64,000 nt of DNA, taken from the NCBI RefSeq assembly GCF_001411555.2, contig NC_049904.1, positions 33,313,473-33,377,472 on the forward strand, written 5' to 3'. Every line of letters starts with the position of its first letter. Positions within the stretch are counted from its first letter, which is position 1. The position numbers and the translations under genes are program-made. Under the pieces are notes generated by a model. That model saw only the letters and a program-made list of their open reading frames with translations, had not been told where the DNA came from and made no database searches. The DNA comes from Juglans regia. Lineage: Eukaryota; Streptophyta; Magnoliopsida; Fagales; Juglandaceae. Positions 10,909 to 23,459 of this stretch are shown piece after piece.

Positions 10909-11174
10909 AGAAGGAATTCGCAATCCACCGGATCGAACAAAAAATAAAAAACACATGAAAAAACAAGTTAGAAGCTTTAAACGGATAAAGCTTGAGACCC
11001 GGCCAATTAAGTAATTTTGGTAATGGCGGCCGGAATCAGTCATGAAGATTTAAACGGATATAGATAATTGTGAATAACGGAAATTGGGTTATATATATGT
11101 TGACCACCAAGATTAAGCTGCCTGGCAAAGTACCTGATCAGGCTAGCTAGCTAGTTAATTTCATTTATTACATG

Positions 11175-12155
11175 TGTAGAAGCAAGAGTTTAGATAGGAC
11201 TAGGTGATCACTAAGATGATAGATTTCATCTTAATTTTTGTTTTGTAATTTAGATGAATGTAAAACACTTTGATTTTATCTATAATGCTAGCTATTTTGA
11301 GTTTATCTATAAGTTGTTAGGAAGTGTTTTATATAAGTCAAAATTGTAGAAGTCAAGTTCCAAGAGATATATCTTATCCAGAGAAAAGTTTGAATGTGAA
11401 ACTACCAATACTGAGAAGATAAGTATCAGGCATCAATAGAATCCGTCTGCAGAGTTTTACTGTAACTTGGAAACTGCTTTTAGAAATATATTTAAATTTT
11501 CATTTTGATTAGGAACAACAAAGATTCAGTTCTAGATATTTTTTAGAGCATTTTCTAATGCATATTTTGATGAGAAAATTCTTTGGAGAATTTTCATATT
11601 GTTTCTCTCAAAGAATGTGATCGTTGATCCGAGATTGAGATTGAGTGGTCGTGATTCAGCCATTAAGTGTAAGGGGTTCTGATTTGTAACAGAAAGTAAT
11701 GAAAAGTAACTGAAAATAATAGAAAGCAACTGCCTTTGGCGTCAACATGGTGCTTGGAGGAGCTTTAATGAAACGGTGTGTGGAAGCTTAACACAAGCTG
11801 CAATGTTTTCACGAGATGCGACATCTTTTTAGCTATAATTTTCGAATAAAATGATGCGTGTAATGAGAGTAGCCGTAAGTGTAAAAGGATGATTGTAGTG
11901 TATTATGAATTCAGTTTTTGGACGTTAAGTGTGAATTGTTTGGGAGTTTGAGAGATTACTCGAAAATCTCTTCCAAGAAATGATAACTGGTTTCTTGGGT
12001 TTCATCTTGAATTCTTGATTTGTTCTTGAGTTTCTTGATTGTTCTTGATTATCATTTTAGTTACTGGGTGGGTGGACAAGCAGCAGGTACGTGACAAAAA
12101 ACCAATGTTTGAAAATCATCAGATGTTCTAATTGCTACTGCGGTAGAGACAAACA
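11175..12155 (+). repeat. Left LTR-like repeat, interrupted
   Basis: It matches the right repeat over 11192-11665 (for example TCAAAGAATGTGATCGTTGA at both) and again over 12103-12150 (AATGTTTGAAAATCATCAGA). About 430 bases between have no counterpart on the right and are either an insertion here or a deletion there. A T-rich run ending TTTTAG at about 12055 resembles an intron end. Confidence 0.62.
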
Positions 12156-12199
12156 GGTCGCTCATAGGCCAATGCTAGGTGAGAGAGAAATTAGTATTC

Positions 12200-12830
12200 A
12201 TGACTTTCCTACGGCTGAGTATGACATCATTCGTAATATTTTTGTTGACTAACATTGGAAAAAACTAACCCACTCTTCACCCACTCCATATGTTGTGGTT
12301 GTGGCGAGAGTTCTACTCAAATATTACTCATTTTAATTTAGATGATCACAACATCACTTCTGTTGTTAGGGGAATCCAAATTGAGATTTCTCATGCTATT
12401 ATTAGGGAGTTGTATGATTTGCCTACAGTGGACTCACCATTGTATCCATATAAGGGCATAGGGGCACCAACAAAGACAGCCATGCACAATCTCTTCGTTG
12501 GACCTCAAGGCCCAAAATGGAACCCCAAAGTCCATCATCTTCCACTTAATGCCATGGTCCCTCAATTTAGACTATTGGCCAAAATAGTATTATCAAGTCT
12601 TTAGCCCATAAGCTGCCATACCAAACTTCCTCTTGAATGTGCTTACTTTATGGATGCTCTGGCCACGAGTATCTCTATAAATTATCCTTAGCATGTTATT
12701 GGCAATATTCATTGTTCCCATGTGGAAAAGGAACTCAACTTGCTATTTGGGACTTTGATCTCAAAATTGGCTATTAAGGCCAAGGTCTCTCTTAGGGACA
12801 ATGAGCCTACAATGAAGATGATTGGGTCTA
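12200..12830 (+). pseudogene. Plant transposon-protein fragment inside the LTR element
   Basis: The clearest part (12290-12604, 104 codons) contains LWREFYSNITHF, then SVVRGIQIEIS and IIRELYDLPTV. These resemble the 'putative plant transposon protein' domain common in retroelements related to Athila and in LARD-type elements. Reading on gives further matching pieces (for example LNLLFGTLISKLAIKAKVSL near 12730-12790) separated by stops. Function cannot be assigned beyond a retroelement origin. Confidence 0.5.
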
Positions 12831-13445
12831 TTTAAGACATAATTGTGGTTAAGTCTAAGGTTGTGTTGACAAAGAAGAGACCCACACCACTGAATCAACC
12901 TCCTCTCCTCCAGAGCCATCTGTCCCCATCTTCCAAGTGCTAGAACATATCAATCTTCTCTCCCAAAAGATTGACAACATTACTGTAAAGCTGGAGGCCA
13001 GCCATTCAATGATGGAGCAGCAGATTAATTTTTTGGTATTGTGAAATTTAGGAAGAGTTGGAGTAAGTGTGTTGCTGAGGGAGAGTTGAATGACTTTTTT
13101 GTGCTGTTCTGTTTAAGATAGTTTAATATTGAAAGGGAGGACTAAATTTTTATTTGCAAAAATTACTTTAAAAACTTTTACTTGATGGTTGATTTAGTTT
13201 AAGTTTATTTTTGCTGGACATAATTTTTATGTTGGACTAGAACATGCTTAGACTTTAAATTAGATTTTAAATTTTGTGAATTTTGATAGTATTAATCTTA
13301 GTCACTGTTTTATGTCAATATTTTTTATTCTTGATTATTTGTTTGGAATTTATACTTGGTTTCTTGGTCTATTGTTTATGCTTTAGACAAGTCAATATTA
13401 CATTCATCAAGTAAGTTTTGTCACCAATCCGCCAAAGGGAGAGAT

Positions 13446-14030
13446 TGTAGATACAAGTGTTTGGCTAGAACTAGGTGACTAAGTTGATAAGTTTGGATAG
13501 GACTAGGTGACTAAGATGATAAACTTCATCTTATTTTTGGTTTTCTAATTTGGATGAATATAAAACATTTTGATAACTATTTTGAGTTTATCTAGAAGTT
13601 GTTAGAAAGTGTTTTAGATAAGTAAAAAATGTAGAAATCTAGTTCCAAGATATAGATCTTATCCAAAGAAGAGTTTTAGTATGAAACTGCCAATGTTGAA
13701 AAGATAAGTATTAGGCGCCAACAAAATCTGTCAGCAGAGTTTCACAATGACTTGGAGACTACTTCTAGAAATATATTCAAACTGTCTCACTGATTAGGAA
13801 CAACAAAAATTCAGTTCTGGGTAATTTTTTAGAGCACTTTCCAATACATATTTTGGTGAAAAAAATTTCTTGATGAATTTTCATATTGTTTCTCTCAAAG
13901 AATGTGATCGTTGATCCAAGATTGAGGTTGAGTGATTGTGATTCAGCCACTGGAGTTTCAGGAGAAAAGCTAATGTTTGAAAATCATCAGAGGTTCTGGC
14001 TACTACTGCAGTAGAGACAAATTGGCCATT
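13446..14030 (+). repeat. Right LTR-like repeat
   Basis: It begins TGTAGATACAAG after the purine tract. Near its start the phrase GGACTAGGTGACTAAG occurs twice in similar form within 50 bases, a small internal duplication not present in the left repeat. The 3' end is uncertain. Confidence 0.6.
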
Positions 14031-14464
14031 TGTTTGATCAAGTAAGAGTGTCAATTAACAAAGTTTCTTGCTTATAACTGATTTTCAAATAATAAAATTT
14101 ATTTTTCTAGGTTTGGCAATCCCGTAGGATTTCTCTAAAGGGTTTCCCTTTAAAGATTTCTTTAAAGAGTTTCCCTTTATTACCAATTTTGATGTTATGC
14201 AATTGATTTATTTTATGTTAATGTTTTCTTATCATATAATTGTATGGTTGAAGACTAACTAATTTTTTGAGTGATTTAGTAGATCTTTGAATTAAAATAT
14301 AAGGATACGTGGGTAATTTCAACGTGCCCATGCAACGGCTACTTTTCTTCCATCTATATATGGTCAACCTAAAATGTCACGTGTTGGTTTCCATTTTTGA
14401 TGGATAGTTGAGTGTTAGAATATCATTCCATGAATAAAATTCAACATCAATCAAATCTTTATTT

Positions 14465-14634
14465 GAGTAATGCTAAGTATAATCATAAGTTGTGTAAGTT
14501 TTACGCACTATTTTTGAAAAAAAGTGAGATCTATTGTTAAAAAAATAACTTTTTATGTGGATCTTATTTTTACTCATTTTTTTTAAAAAAGTATGCGACG
14601 CTTGTTCAATATATAATTATAAATATCATTTCTC
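14465..14634. mobile_element. Short MITE, GAGTAATG family
   Basis: The left end GAGTAATGCTAAGTATAATC mirrors the right end ATTATAAATATCATTTCTC. The size, about 170 bp, and the ends match copies at 25454, 40746, 41854 and 48446. No clear target duplication was seen for this copy. Confidence 0.55.
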
Positions 14635-14639
14635 TTGTA

Positions 14640-16700
14640 ATATTTCTCATGTGATTATGTATAATCTCTTTACATCTACCATGGGAAAAAAAAAAAAACA
14701 AACAAACGGAATAGTATTAGGGAGAAAGGAAAGCCCCATTCCCGCGGGCCGCGGCTAAGATCTGCTTCATGAATTTAAGGCCATGCAAATTGGGCCTGAG
14801 GTTGATATTATTAGGGCTTTATAAGTTCAGGAGTGCATCAGAATTAATGTTATGTAGCTATTAACCGCTCTTCTCTTCAGCCTGGCCCAGCTTTTGTGCG
14901 TGACGGAATGTTGATCACAGTGATTGAGGATGCAGTCTGCGAAGCCGAAAGTAACCGATACTCTCTGTTCGCGAAAAGAGAACCCGTGTGTTGTAACCAA
15001 CAAGACCTGACCCTCATCGTTGATTCCTGAGAGGAGAGAGAGCTTTCTCTGTTGCTTGTTGAGTTGCTGATGCAAAATAGAAACAGGCTTCTCTTCCAGT
15101 AATAGAAAAAGTAAAAGAAATTTACGGTACCGGTTCTCTCTTCCAAACTGGGTTTTTATTGGTTATCTTTTCCTTTTTCTTAATTTCATTGTCTTTAGTT
15201 TTGGAAAAACAGTGATTTTTTAGCCTTTTTCTTATCGCTTTTAGTTTCGAATTTTACTTTGAAGCATTTGTTTTCCATTGTAGAAAGAGTGGATTTGAGT
15301 GTTTTTGTCACATACATATATCATTTTGTTTCACACAGACTGATTAGGATCAAAATGTGTAACCTTAGTCCTTTTATAATATAAGCCTTGATGTGGTTTG
15401 GGTTTTGCTTATGTTTTTACAAATGATATCAATGCCAATCCCGACTGGAAGTGTAGGATTTGAGCTGTGTCATAACGGAATGGCTTGACCAGAACGTCAA
15501 ACATATGAGTGGGGAAGATTATAACACCCCCTATTTGTGGGAGAGTGATGAACGTAATCCCACACTGCTTGGGAGGAGATGTTATTGGCACTTATAATGA
15601 TAGCAAGGAAGCTCTAATTATAACTTTGACTAGTACTTTTAGAGTATAAGCCTATATGTGGCTTAGACTTTTCCTTGGGTAGTAACAAATTACATATTGA
15701 AGGAGATGATAATGTCTTGTGTAATTGAAACTATTTAGAACATAATACTCCTTGGAGAAAGACTAATTTTGAATTGTAAGAACATTAGTTGAGAAGTAAA
15801 CTTAAATGTTATGATTTCTTATGTATACAAATAAAAAAATCAAGCTTCTGATTGCGTAGCAAGAATAGGCATCTCATGAAAGAACAACAGTTAAGACTTG
15901 GGAGCAAGACTTTAGTTGAGATTTTTTAGAGATTATTCATTAATAATTTTATGGCTCAGGTTGTAGATAGTGTTTTCATTCATGACGTAAAGAAATATAT
16001 TGAGATTTATAATCATGTTTTCTGTCAGCACCTCAAATGAGGAGCTGTAATCTTACCTTAGGTACCTTAACTTGCTGATTTCTTTACAAAGTTCCGTCTG
16101 TTGCCAGGTTTAAGCTTTTGCTTAGTAAAATTTCATTGTTATCTATAGAACATCGCACCTTTAGATTTTCCACATCTGTTAGGCACTTAGCTGTGCGTTT
16201 TGCTATGAGAATATGTACTTCTTAGGTCTCTCCACTAAAAAACTTAACCTTTGCTTAAGATGATTTATTGGGATTTCAGCTTCATTGGTACATTTCTAGT
16301 CTCTCACTCTCTGGTTAGGAATAATTATTGTTCTTTTTCAATATTTTACTTAGAAAAAGTCAGTTACACATTGCAACATTGCTATCCATTGAAACCATAA
16401 TATTTTTCTCATGATAAAACCTCCTACAGGTATCAGTAGGGGGTTTATAATTGAAGAGAATTTTTAGACCATGTTGGAGATCAGTATGTGACATTCATTT
16501 CGGAGTGAGATCTAGTTTTGATTATCAATGACACCATTTACAGCAAAATAGCCTCTAGTATATATTAGTAACAATTACTACAAGATTTGGCATGTCTTGT
16601 TGTTCTGGTTCTATTACTTGTTGCCGATCATGTTTTTGTAATAATACACTCAAGTTGATTTTTAATGTAGGTTGTTCTCAGGTTCCATAATAATGCATAA
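14640..16700 (+). other. Likely leader or first intron of the BTB/POZ gene, with TE relic
   Basis: No coding region is supported. The stretch from 14870 to 15150, with a GAGAGAGAG/CTTTCTC-rich part, could be the promoter and non-coding first exon of the BTB gene. A plausible acceptor (TTTTTAATGTAG, ending at about 16670) stands just before its first coding exon. This is inference. A weak copia RNase H relic lies at 15965-16120. Confidence 0.4.
15965..16120 (+). pseudogene. Weak Ty1/copia RNase H relic
   Basis: Read with one stop ignored, the sequence gives HDVKKYIEIYNHVFCQHLK and then, in a nearby frame, LADFFTKFRLLPG. This resembles the end of copia RNase H (KHIEIDYHFVREHL..QLADIFTK). It is short and broken, so the assignment is tentative. 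Confidence 0.42.
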
Positions 16701-16703
16701 AAG

Positions 16704-18372
16704 ATGCATTCTTTAGTGCCCATTGCTCCAATGGACTCTCCTGTAAGTTTTGCACGTGATTTTTCATGTTTAATTTTTGTGGTCTTATCATCTTATCTCT
16801 TTGTTATTTTCATCAAACTGACATAAGATTGCTGAACTTTCCTTTATTTTCTGTTCTCTGTTGTGTGTTAAAAGCTAGCTGAACCACTGCGCTATTTTTT
16901 GGTACTGTCTAGTGGTTTTATCCACTACCAGAAGCAAACTTTATGAACACTGTTTTTTTGTTTTATTAGACAGCCACTTGGAAGTATGTCTTGACCTCAA
17001 ACGCTGACTACTCAGTTGCCTTGTTTTCCCTGTACCTCATACCTGTCCTTGCTTTCAGGGTAATGAAACAGGGGTTCCTAGCAAGATCGGTGACCGATTA
17101 ACAAGTGATGTAGTTGTCAGACTGCGAACACAGGATGGCCGAGATGATTGGATGTACTGTCACTCCCACCTACTCATAGAAAAAAGCAAGTATTTTGCTG
17201 ACCGCCTCTCTGAGAATTGGCCAACATGTCAGATCCTTGACTCACGCAACTGTGTTGAAGTTTACTGCCATGAATCTGACTTTGACTACTATGTCAATGT
17301 TCTACGCCTTCTCTATGTTGGTGTAGACGGCTTAGATGTGGATGACATTTGGCATGGTGTTAGAAATGCCCTTGGCATACTCCAGGTGGCTGTTGAGCTT
17401 GGTTGCCCACAAATTGTTACTGCTTGTGTAAAATACTTGGAAGCTGTCCCTTGGGAAGAGGCCGAGGAGGAGGAAATTTTAAAAATCATACCACGCATGG
17501 GATTACAAGCAGAGCCCATTCTTGCCCGTCTGCAGCCAGTCGATCCATCAGCTATCATGGGGATTTTTTTCTCTGCCATCCGATTTGCCACATCATCCCC
17601 TCCTCCAGCCATGAATGATCTTAAAACTTCAGCTCAGGAGCAGCTTGAATACATGCTAACTGAAGATGATGATGCCCCTTTATTGACTGCTGATGATGGG
17701 ATAAAATTGGAGGTGAAAGAATGTGTAAAGAAACTATTTTCCAGATTCAACAACCTATTAGAAACTTTATTATGTGAACCTGTGGAATTGGTTTGTGAGG
17801 CAGGAATAATGCAGTCATTTCAATCCCATCTATCTGATTTGTCATGGGCTGGTCAGATATTGAATAAGCTGGAAATTATGAGAGAATTTGTCAACAACTG
17901 GGTTGATGCATCGGATAAGATAGTTAAGGTTGTTGTGCAAGCCAGTTCAACAGCTGAAATTACTGAGATAAAGTGCAAGGTTATTGAAGTTGCAGCGAAA
18001 GTTTTAGAGGCAATTGGGTATGGCACTGTTATAATGCCAACTGCAAAACGGCTTCATATGGTGAAGGTGTGGCTTCCATTTGCGAGGATCACAAAACCAT
18101 TGATTGACTGTGTCACAACTAACAGCGAGGATGCTGTGGCAATTAAAATAGATGGTGAGCTGTGGCAATCCTTGGAATCCACATTTGTATCAATAATTCT
18201 TGCATTGCCATCTGAGGACCAGGCAGAGATTTTAACTGAATGGTTAGGGAGTGAGCATATTCGGTATCCAGACCTGATCGAGGCATTTGAGGTGTGGTGT
18301 TACAGGTCCAAGGTTGCCAAGCGAAGACTATCATTAGTAACGTGCAACATTGGTATTACCCACACACTTTGA
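16704..18372 (+). CDS. BTB/POZ domain protein, At3g05675-like
   Basis: Two coding exons: 16704-16742 (13 codons, MHSLVPIAPMDSP, then GTAAGT) and 17059-18372 (after TTTCAG), joined in phase 0 to give 450 residues. The BTB/POZ fold covers about residues 25-130, with SDVVVRLRTQDG, then HSHLLIEKSKYFADRLSENW and a conserved FDYYVNVLRLLYV. The C-terminal 300 residues are helical and conserved in the plant At3g05675/At1g63850 group. BTB proteins usually act as substrate adaptors for CUL3 ubiquitin ligases; for this subgroup the substrates are not known to me. The start at 16704 supplies the residues just before the domain; the Met at 17152 alone would cut off its first strand. The length fits the family (about 440 residues). 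Confidence 0.9.
16743..17058 (+). other. Intron of the BTB/POZ gene
   Basis: 316 bases with a GTAAGTTTTG donor and a T-rich acceptor ending CTTTCAG. Splicing joins two in-frame segments with no partial codon. Confidence 0.85.
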
Positions 18373-19163
18373 CCTATTCTTTTTAATGTTTTCATAGATT
18401 GCCAATTTGGGTACCCTTTAACAATAAAGGGATGTACGAAAAAAATCATCCTCGCTTAAAGCAGAATGCAGGTTTGGAAAGGTAAAACTGTTGCTAAAGT
18501 AGGAGCAGTCTAACTTACCCCTGCTTTGAGGTCCTTGTTCAATGTATAAATTGCAGTTTTAGGTTACCATAAATCTTGTGATGTAGAACTTGTTTAATTG
18601 TAAAAATTGTTGTTGTCGAGTAACTGAAATCATACTGTTGAAATTTCTCAGACCAGTTTTGATCAGAAAGATGAATATCATATTTAGCAGTAAACTTCAA
18701 TAGATGGTACAAATAGTGGATATGCCATTATGCTATGCTGAATGAGCATGACGCCCTTGTCATGCTTTGTTTAAGGATAGCTAATGGATAAATCTGCTGG
18801 GGTACATTTGATAGTCTAGTTTAATGAAAGTGGAAATACAGGGTTAAGTTGAATTAATTCTTTTTTTTTTTTTTTCTAGTCAAGCATGCTTAGTATTATA
18901 AAATGAAATCTGAAATACAACATCATAGGTTTAAGTTGAATTAATTCACTCGCATAACTTCTTTTAATAGCACTCCTTTTTTTTTTTTTATCAGTTCTTG
19001 TCATAGCACTCTTGAAAGCTCATATACCATCCAAGGAATCTGAATAGGCGTGGATATCGCAAATCATTTGTTATAACTATGCTACTTTCTGGACCCATTT
19101 TTTTGGTCTAATTTTGGCCATGATTTGTTAATTAAGAATGCCTTGTCGAGAATTTTATATATA

Positions 19164-19199
<36 letters not shown>

Positions 19200-20778
19200 C
19201 TTTCATGGATACTTTCAGGATTTATCCTTCTACTAGTATGAACCTAAGATCCAATTGGTATAATTTTTTGAAAAAGACACATGGCAACGAGGAAAATGTG
19301 TTCAGGAGACAGTGTTTCACTTTTTATATATATTTGGGGGATGGGGTATTGAACTCCTTACCTCCATTTTGGAGGCTGAGCCGCTGAGGGTTATGTCAAC
19401 CAGGTCACATGCCTTTGGCTAGTGTTTTCATTTATTCTTGTGAAAAACAAACTCTAATGCAAACTTTTCACAAGGAAAACTGTTTCTGAAAGATTACTTA
19501 TGCATTCTCTGAAATGATTTTAAATTATGCATCCAGTTTTAGTTTGTTGTGTTCTAGCCAAAGCTACCAAATTTAGGTCAAAACTAGTAATTATTTTTAG
19601 TAGTCCAAGAAGATACCAGTATTCTTGAGTGGAATTATGAATCATATCAGACCAAAAATATATAAAATATTCTTGAGTAGAATAATTCTTCGTATTAGTT
19701 ACATATATTGCTTAAAAAGTCTTAAGAAGACACCGGTATCCTATACTTTGCCTATGAAGTAATCTTATAAATTTGTCTTTTATATATTGACAATCTGAGA
19801 ATACTTTCTCCCATAGTCTTCGTATATATATATTAGGCCCACCCACCGCAACAAGTGGATTGGTTTCTCATGTTTCTTTCGTTTTTTCACATGCATGATT
19901 AATCTGATATAGTTTTTTTGTTTCTCAAATACCATAAGAAATATTGTAATGTCCCAATAGAAGGTCCGAATCACATGGTCTATATTCTAAAAGAACTAGT
20001 CAATTATACAATTAGAGTCTCATTGAAACCTTATAAAGAGCAATAACTTTTCAGTCCCGAACAATATGGTATCTTATATACCACCTACCCTTATTCTTAT
20101 CATATGGGATGTCACAAATATGGTCCATATATATCTGGTCCAGGACGAGAGGATCGAAAAGGGATTTGGCTTTTTACATGCTGGTAGAATGCTAGTATAT
20201 ATATGTTCTACATTTTCAATATTCATGACATTGTATATCTCTAAGCAGAGTGTAAGTATAGGCAATCTTGAACAGGTTGTTTTGCCGGTGAACACACCTC
20301 GATTAAGTTCAAGGACAATCAGGAATGACTGAGAGATATAATATTATATAACTTGAGTTCATATTCGAGAAAGGAAAATTTAGTAGTCTGGTGTATTTTC
20401 CATTTCAGAACCTTGGAAGTGAAATTGCTGCTTTCCTTTTCCTTCACATTCATCGATCACACCGGCACCCCGCACGTACTAACAATCATTAATATTATTG
20501 TATACCCAGATAACTAATTTTTATGACACCAACCCATCTATCCATCTTCAAAACTTATAAAAATAATATACAATCCTCAACCATATGCTCTCAAATCCTA
20601 AGCTGTCTAAGAACTCAAATGGTTCTATATTCCATGTATAAACCTATACTAAAGTAAATTTTCTTCTTTACACTACCATGCATTTCCTTGTCCCCTACTA
20701 TTTGAGTGAATAATAGGAAGGAATTGTGAAAGATACCCTGAAAACCCATGACACCAACTGTCTCATATATGCGCTAAT
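18373..20778. other. Intergenic between the convergent BTB and BLH1-like genes
   Basis: It holds the 3' UTRs of both flanking genes. Poly(T) runs stand near 18860-18875 and 18978-18990, and an (AT)n run at about 19155-19196. The piece 19335-19425 (GTATTGAACTCC..GTCAACCAGGTCACATGCC) looks like a fragment of a dispersed repeat. No gene is supported. Confidence 0.55.
19155..19196. repeat. (AT)n microsatellite
   Basis: A run of alternating A and T of about 40 bases with one interruption near the start. Confidence 0.95.
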
Positions 20779-23459
20779 TCAGGCCACAAAGTCGGGCAAC
20801 AATTGCGCAGCAAACCTCTTTGGGTTCTGAATGTTGATGCTTTCATATGCAGCTGAAGAGTGAGGGTTGGAGTTGCTTATGGCACCAAAGTCATTCGGTT
20901 CGCCGACTACTCTTCTTCCCAATTGAATGTTCTGGTTAGGGAGAAACGAATGGTGGGTGGCGGACAAGGAAAGGTTTTCACAGTGAGGGAGACCGAGTGT
21001 GAGAGAAACACCATTGCCTGAATACCTTGGTGCAAATTGTTCAGTATCATACCTTCCAATTTCACCTATTGGGTATTGCCCAAAACCTCCAATGAAGTTC
21101 GTTTGGCCTCCCATGAATGAGTAGCCATCTCTGCTCTGCCTCTCATCACTGAATTTCATAGAAAGTTGCTCATTGTTTGCCTCATTTGGCTTGAGATCCA
21201 CGTTTATTGATGGAACACTGCTTGGAGAATGCAGCATCTCATTGCTCCTCTGTTTCTTCGGACTTCCTTGTGTAATCCCTTCCCATTCTGAGGGCCCAAT
21301 GAGAGTGAATCCAGATTGGTTCCTAACATTTCCTCCAACCGGAGATGTTGAAGGTTTGGAGACTGAAAAAGCAGGAGCAGCGTTCTGGTTTGTAGAATTC
21401 TCTCGTTTCGAATTGAAACTTTTGGTGCGATTTTCAGTAGCAGGACTTTTCTCCTGCGGAGCACTGGACTTTGATGCTGAGTCTTCATTGCTCTTGCTGA
21501 TTTTTTCCTCTGATCCATTCTGCTCTTGCTCCTTGAGTTCCTCCAAATACATCTCTTCCACCATTGGCTTCCAAAGCCGAACTCGAGCATTGATGAACCA
21601 ATTAGACACCTGCATTGTCACAAAGCTATTCAACATGAAAAAAATCCACAAATATGGGAAACAACTGTAAACAATGCAATGACTTTGATGAATATACCTG
21701 GCCCCTAGTAAGCCCTGTCTGCTTAGCAAGCAAGTGCTTGTCTGAATCCTTCGGATATCTGAAATCCAAATTGAATAATCTCAGTTAAAAAACAGAAAAC
21801 TTCCATTTTTGCCATATGGAATAACAAATGCAGATGAGATTATGAGACTATTCTGAGTTGCTTACGGGTGGAGAAAGTGGTCGAAAAGCCAAGCACGAAG
21901 AACAGAAACTGATCTTTCAGGCAATCCTCTCTGCGGTCTCCAAGCATTGTGCTGGATCATTCCCAACTGTTGAAGAGCTCGTTGTTGTCGCAGCTGATGG
22001 TCAACGTACTTGAGTCTTGAACCTTCAATCTTGCCGCCTGGGCTATCTTCTTCCCCTAGGCTCTTGTTCGCAGCTCGAATTTGGCCCGTTATTGAATCCT
22101 TCAAACACCGGAACTGCTTTGAGATTGTTTGTAATGCAAGGGCTGTGTATGTTCTTGCTGATCCTATTCCAGCCGCTTGTTCGAACGTGGAAATCACAAT
22201 CTGCATCTGGTTGTGGTATTGTCTGTACCTTTGATCCACCTTCATATAACAAAACACCAGAAAACAAAAATCAAATAAAGATCATAATTCAGAGTGCCTA
22301 AACAAAGCAAAACGCTTAGAATCTTTAAATAATTCAAGAAAAGGCCATTACTTTAACATTTTTCTATTCTATTTATAATAAGACCCTGATCAAATTTCCT
22401 GGAAACTACGTCCTAAAAGCTGAACCTCGAAAACTTATCAAGATTTTAATTAAGGAATCAACGAAAGGAACGCCTGACAAGATTTTAGATCCGGTTCTCT
22501 TTGATCAGGAGCTTTTACTCGAGTACAGTTCGATGGAAAACCAAGCCCCACATACAAATTAACATAAGCCAACCAAACTAGCTTGAGACTTGTTACAACC
22601 ATGTGTGTATTTACACAAAGAGAAAGCATACCTCATCAAGCATGTTCAGCAGCTTTGCCTTCTTCATCTGAATTTCCTGCCTCTCGGCCGTCGATAGCTC
22701 AGCAGCACGCTTTCCGCTTGCTTCACCGCCGACAGAGCCGTCACCGCTCTCGGCCGCCGATGATTCTCCCATCACCTTAGCTCGCCCATTAGCTTTCCTT
22801 AATATCTCACTCTTCATTCCGTTACCGACATTCACAACCTCGTCTAGAAGTTCTTGAGCAGCCTTCAAGTACTTAGAGCTCAGCAGAACATGACTACGCA
22901 TGCCCGAAACCCCATTAGTCACCCCCGAAGCAGAAGAAGATGACCCGCCCGAAATTCGCATATCTTCTCCCGATATAGCCGGAGCTTGAGCCTGTGATGG
23001 AACTTCACGATCGGCCCGGAATGACCCGTACCCAGGTTGCTGTGAAGACAGGCTCAAGGACAGCCCCTGCTGTGCGCGTGGAATCTCACGCGCCGCTGCG
23101 TTGGGTTCAAGGGAGTTCCATAAGTTATACTGAACACGAGGGACGTAGCCATGCAAGGCGGAGATCTCGTGGTGGGCGTTCATGGATTGAGAATCAGGAT
23201 CCTGAGACGCGGCGGAAGCCATAGTGGGAAGCGGGATGCCGACGAACTGCTGGGTGTGGGGTTGCTGCGCCTGAGGGAGGTAGGAGTTGGCAGCTGCAGC
23301 CGCGGCGACAGAATTTAGAAAGACGAAGTTGTTGGCGGTGGATTGTGCCTGTGGTGGCGCTTCGGAGTATTGGACGTAGCCAGCTGGGTTCATGAGCACG
23401 AGAGTTTGTAACCCGTCGGCTGCTTGGATTTCTGAATTGCCATGAAAGTACGTCGCCAT
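20779..23459 (-). CDS. BLH1: BEL1-like homeodomain transcription factor, BLH1-like
   Basis: Four exons: 22632-23459, 21866-22239, 21698-21758 and 20779-21609, all with GT-AG borders and in-phase joins, giving 697 residues. It is a TALE homeodomain protein acting in the nucleus, usually paired with KNOX proteins. In order: N-terminal block with [17 protein letters not shown] (15-31), [13 protein letters not shown] motif (132-139), SKY box [16 protein letters not shown] (194-209), BELL domain (about 257-330), homeodomain (about 374-436) with the PYP insertion of TALE proteins (401-403) and [15 protein letters not shown], and a second ZIBEL motif GVSLTLGL (621-628). From memory of the family, the N-terminal block, the [12 protein letters not shown] region and SKY/BELL sequence fit Arabidopsis BLH1 best. 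Exon structure (homeodomain split over three exons, one of only 61 bases) is as in other BELL genes. No truncation is seen. Confidence 0.95.

Larger units (their letters stand above)
11175..14030 (+). mobile_element. Decayed LTR-type retroelement
   Basis: A long direct repeat, roughly 80% identical by eye, links 11192-11665 with 13490-13960. A shorter part of the same repeat links 12103-12150 with 13971-14020, so the left copy carries about 430 extra bases. A polypurine tract and LTR start (GCCAAAGGGAGAGA then TGTAGATACAAG) stand at about 13431-13457, matching TGTAGAAGCAAG at 11175. The interior holds one recognisable fragment, at 12290-12604. No reverse transcriptase or integrase is visible, so it is a large non-autonomous element or a deletion product. 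The right boundary and target duplication are not resolved. Confidence 0.68.

Noticed and set aside
17313..17618. Open frames on both strands within the BTB gene
   Set aside because: They are shadows of the real exon in other frames and have no family resemblance.
19335..19425. A segment resembling the 'GTATTGAACTCC...GTCACATGCC' part of dispersed plant repeats
   Set aside because: Too short, and no ends visible, so it was not called as an element.
21173..21670. A 165-codon plus-strand frame across the BLH1-like gene
   Set aside because: It is the opposite-strand shadow of exon 4 of that gene.
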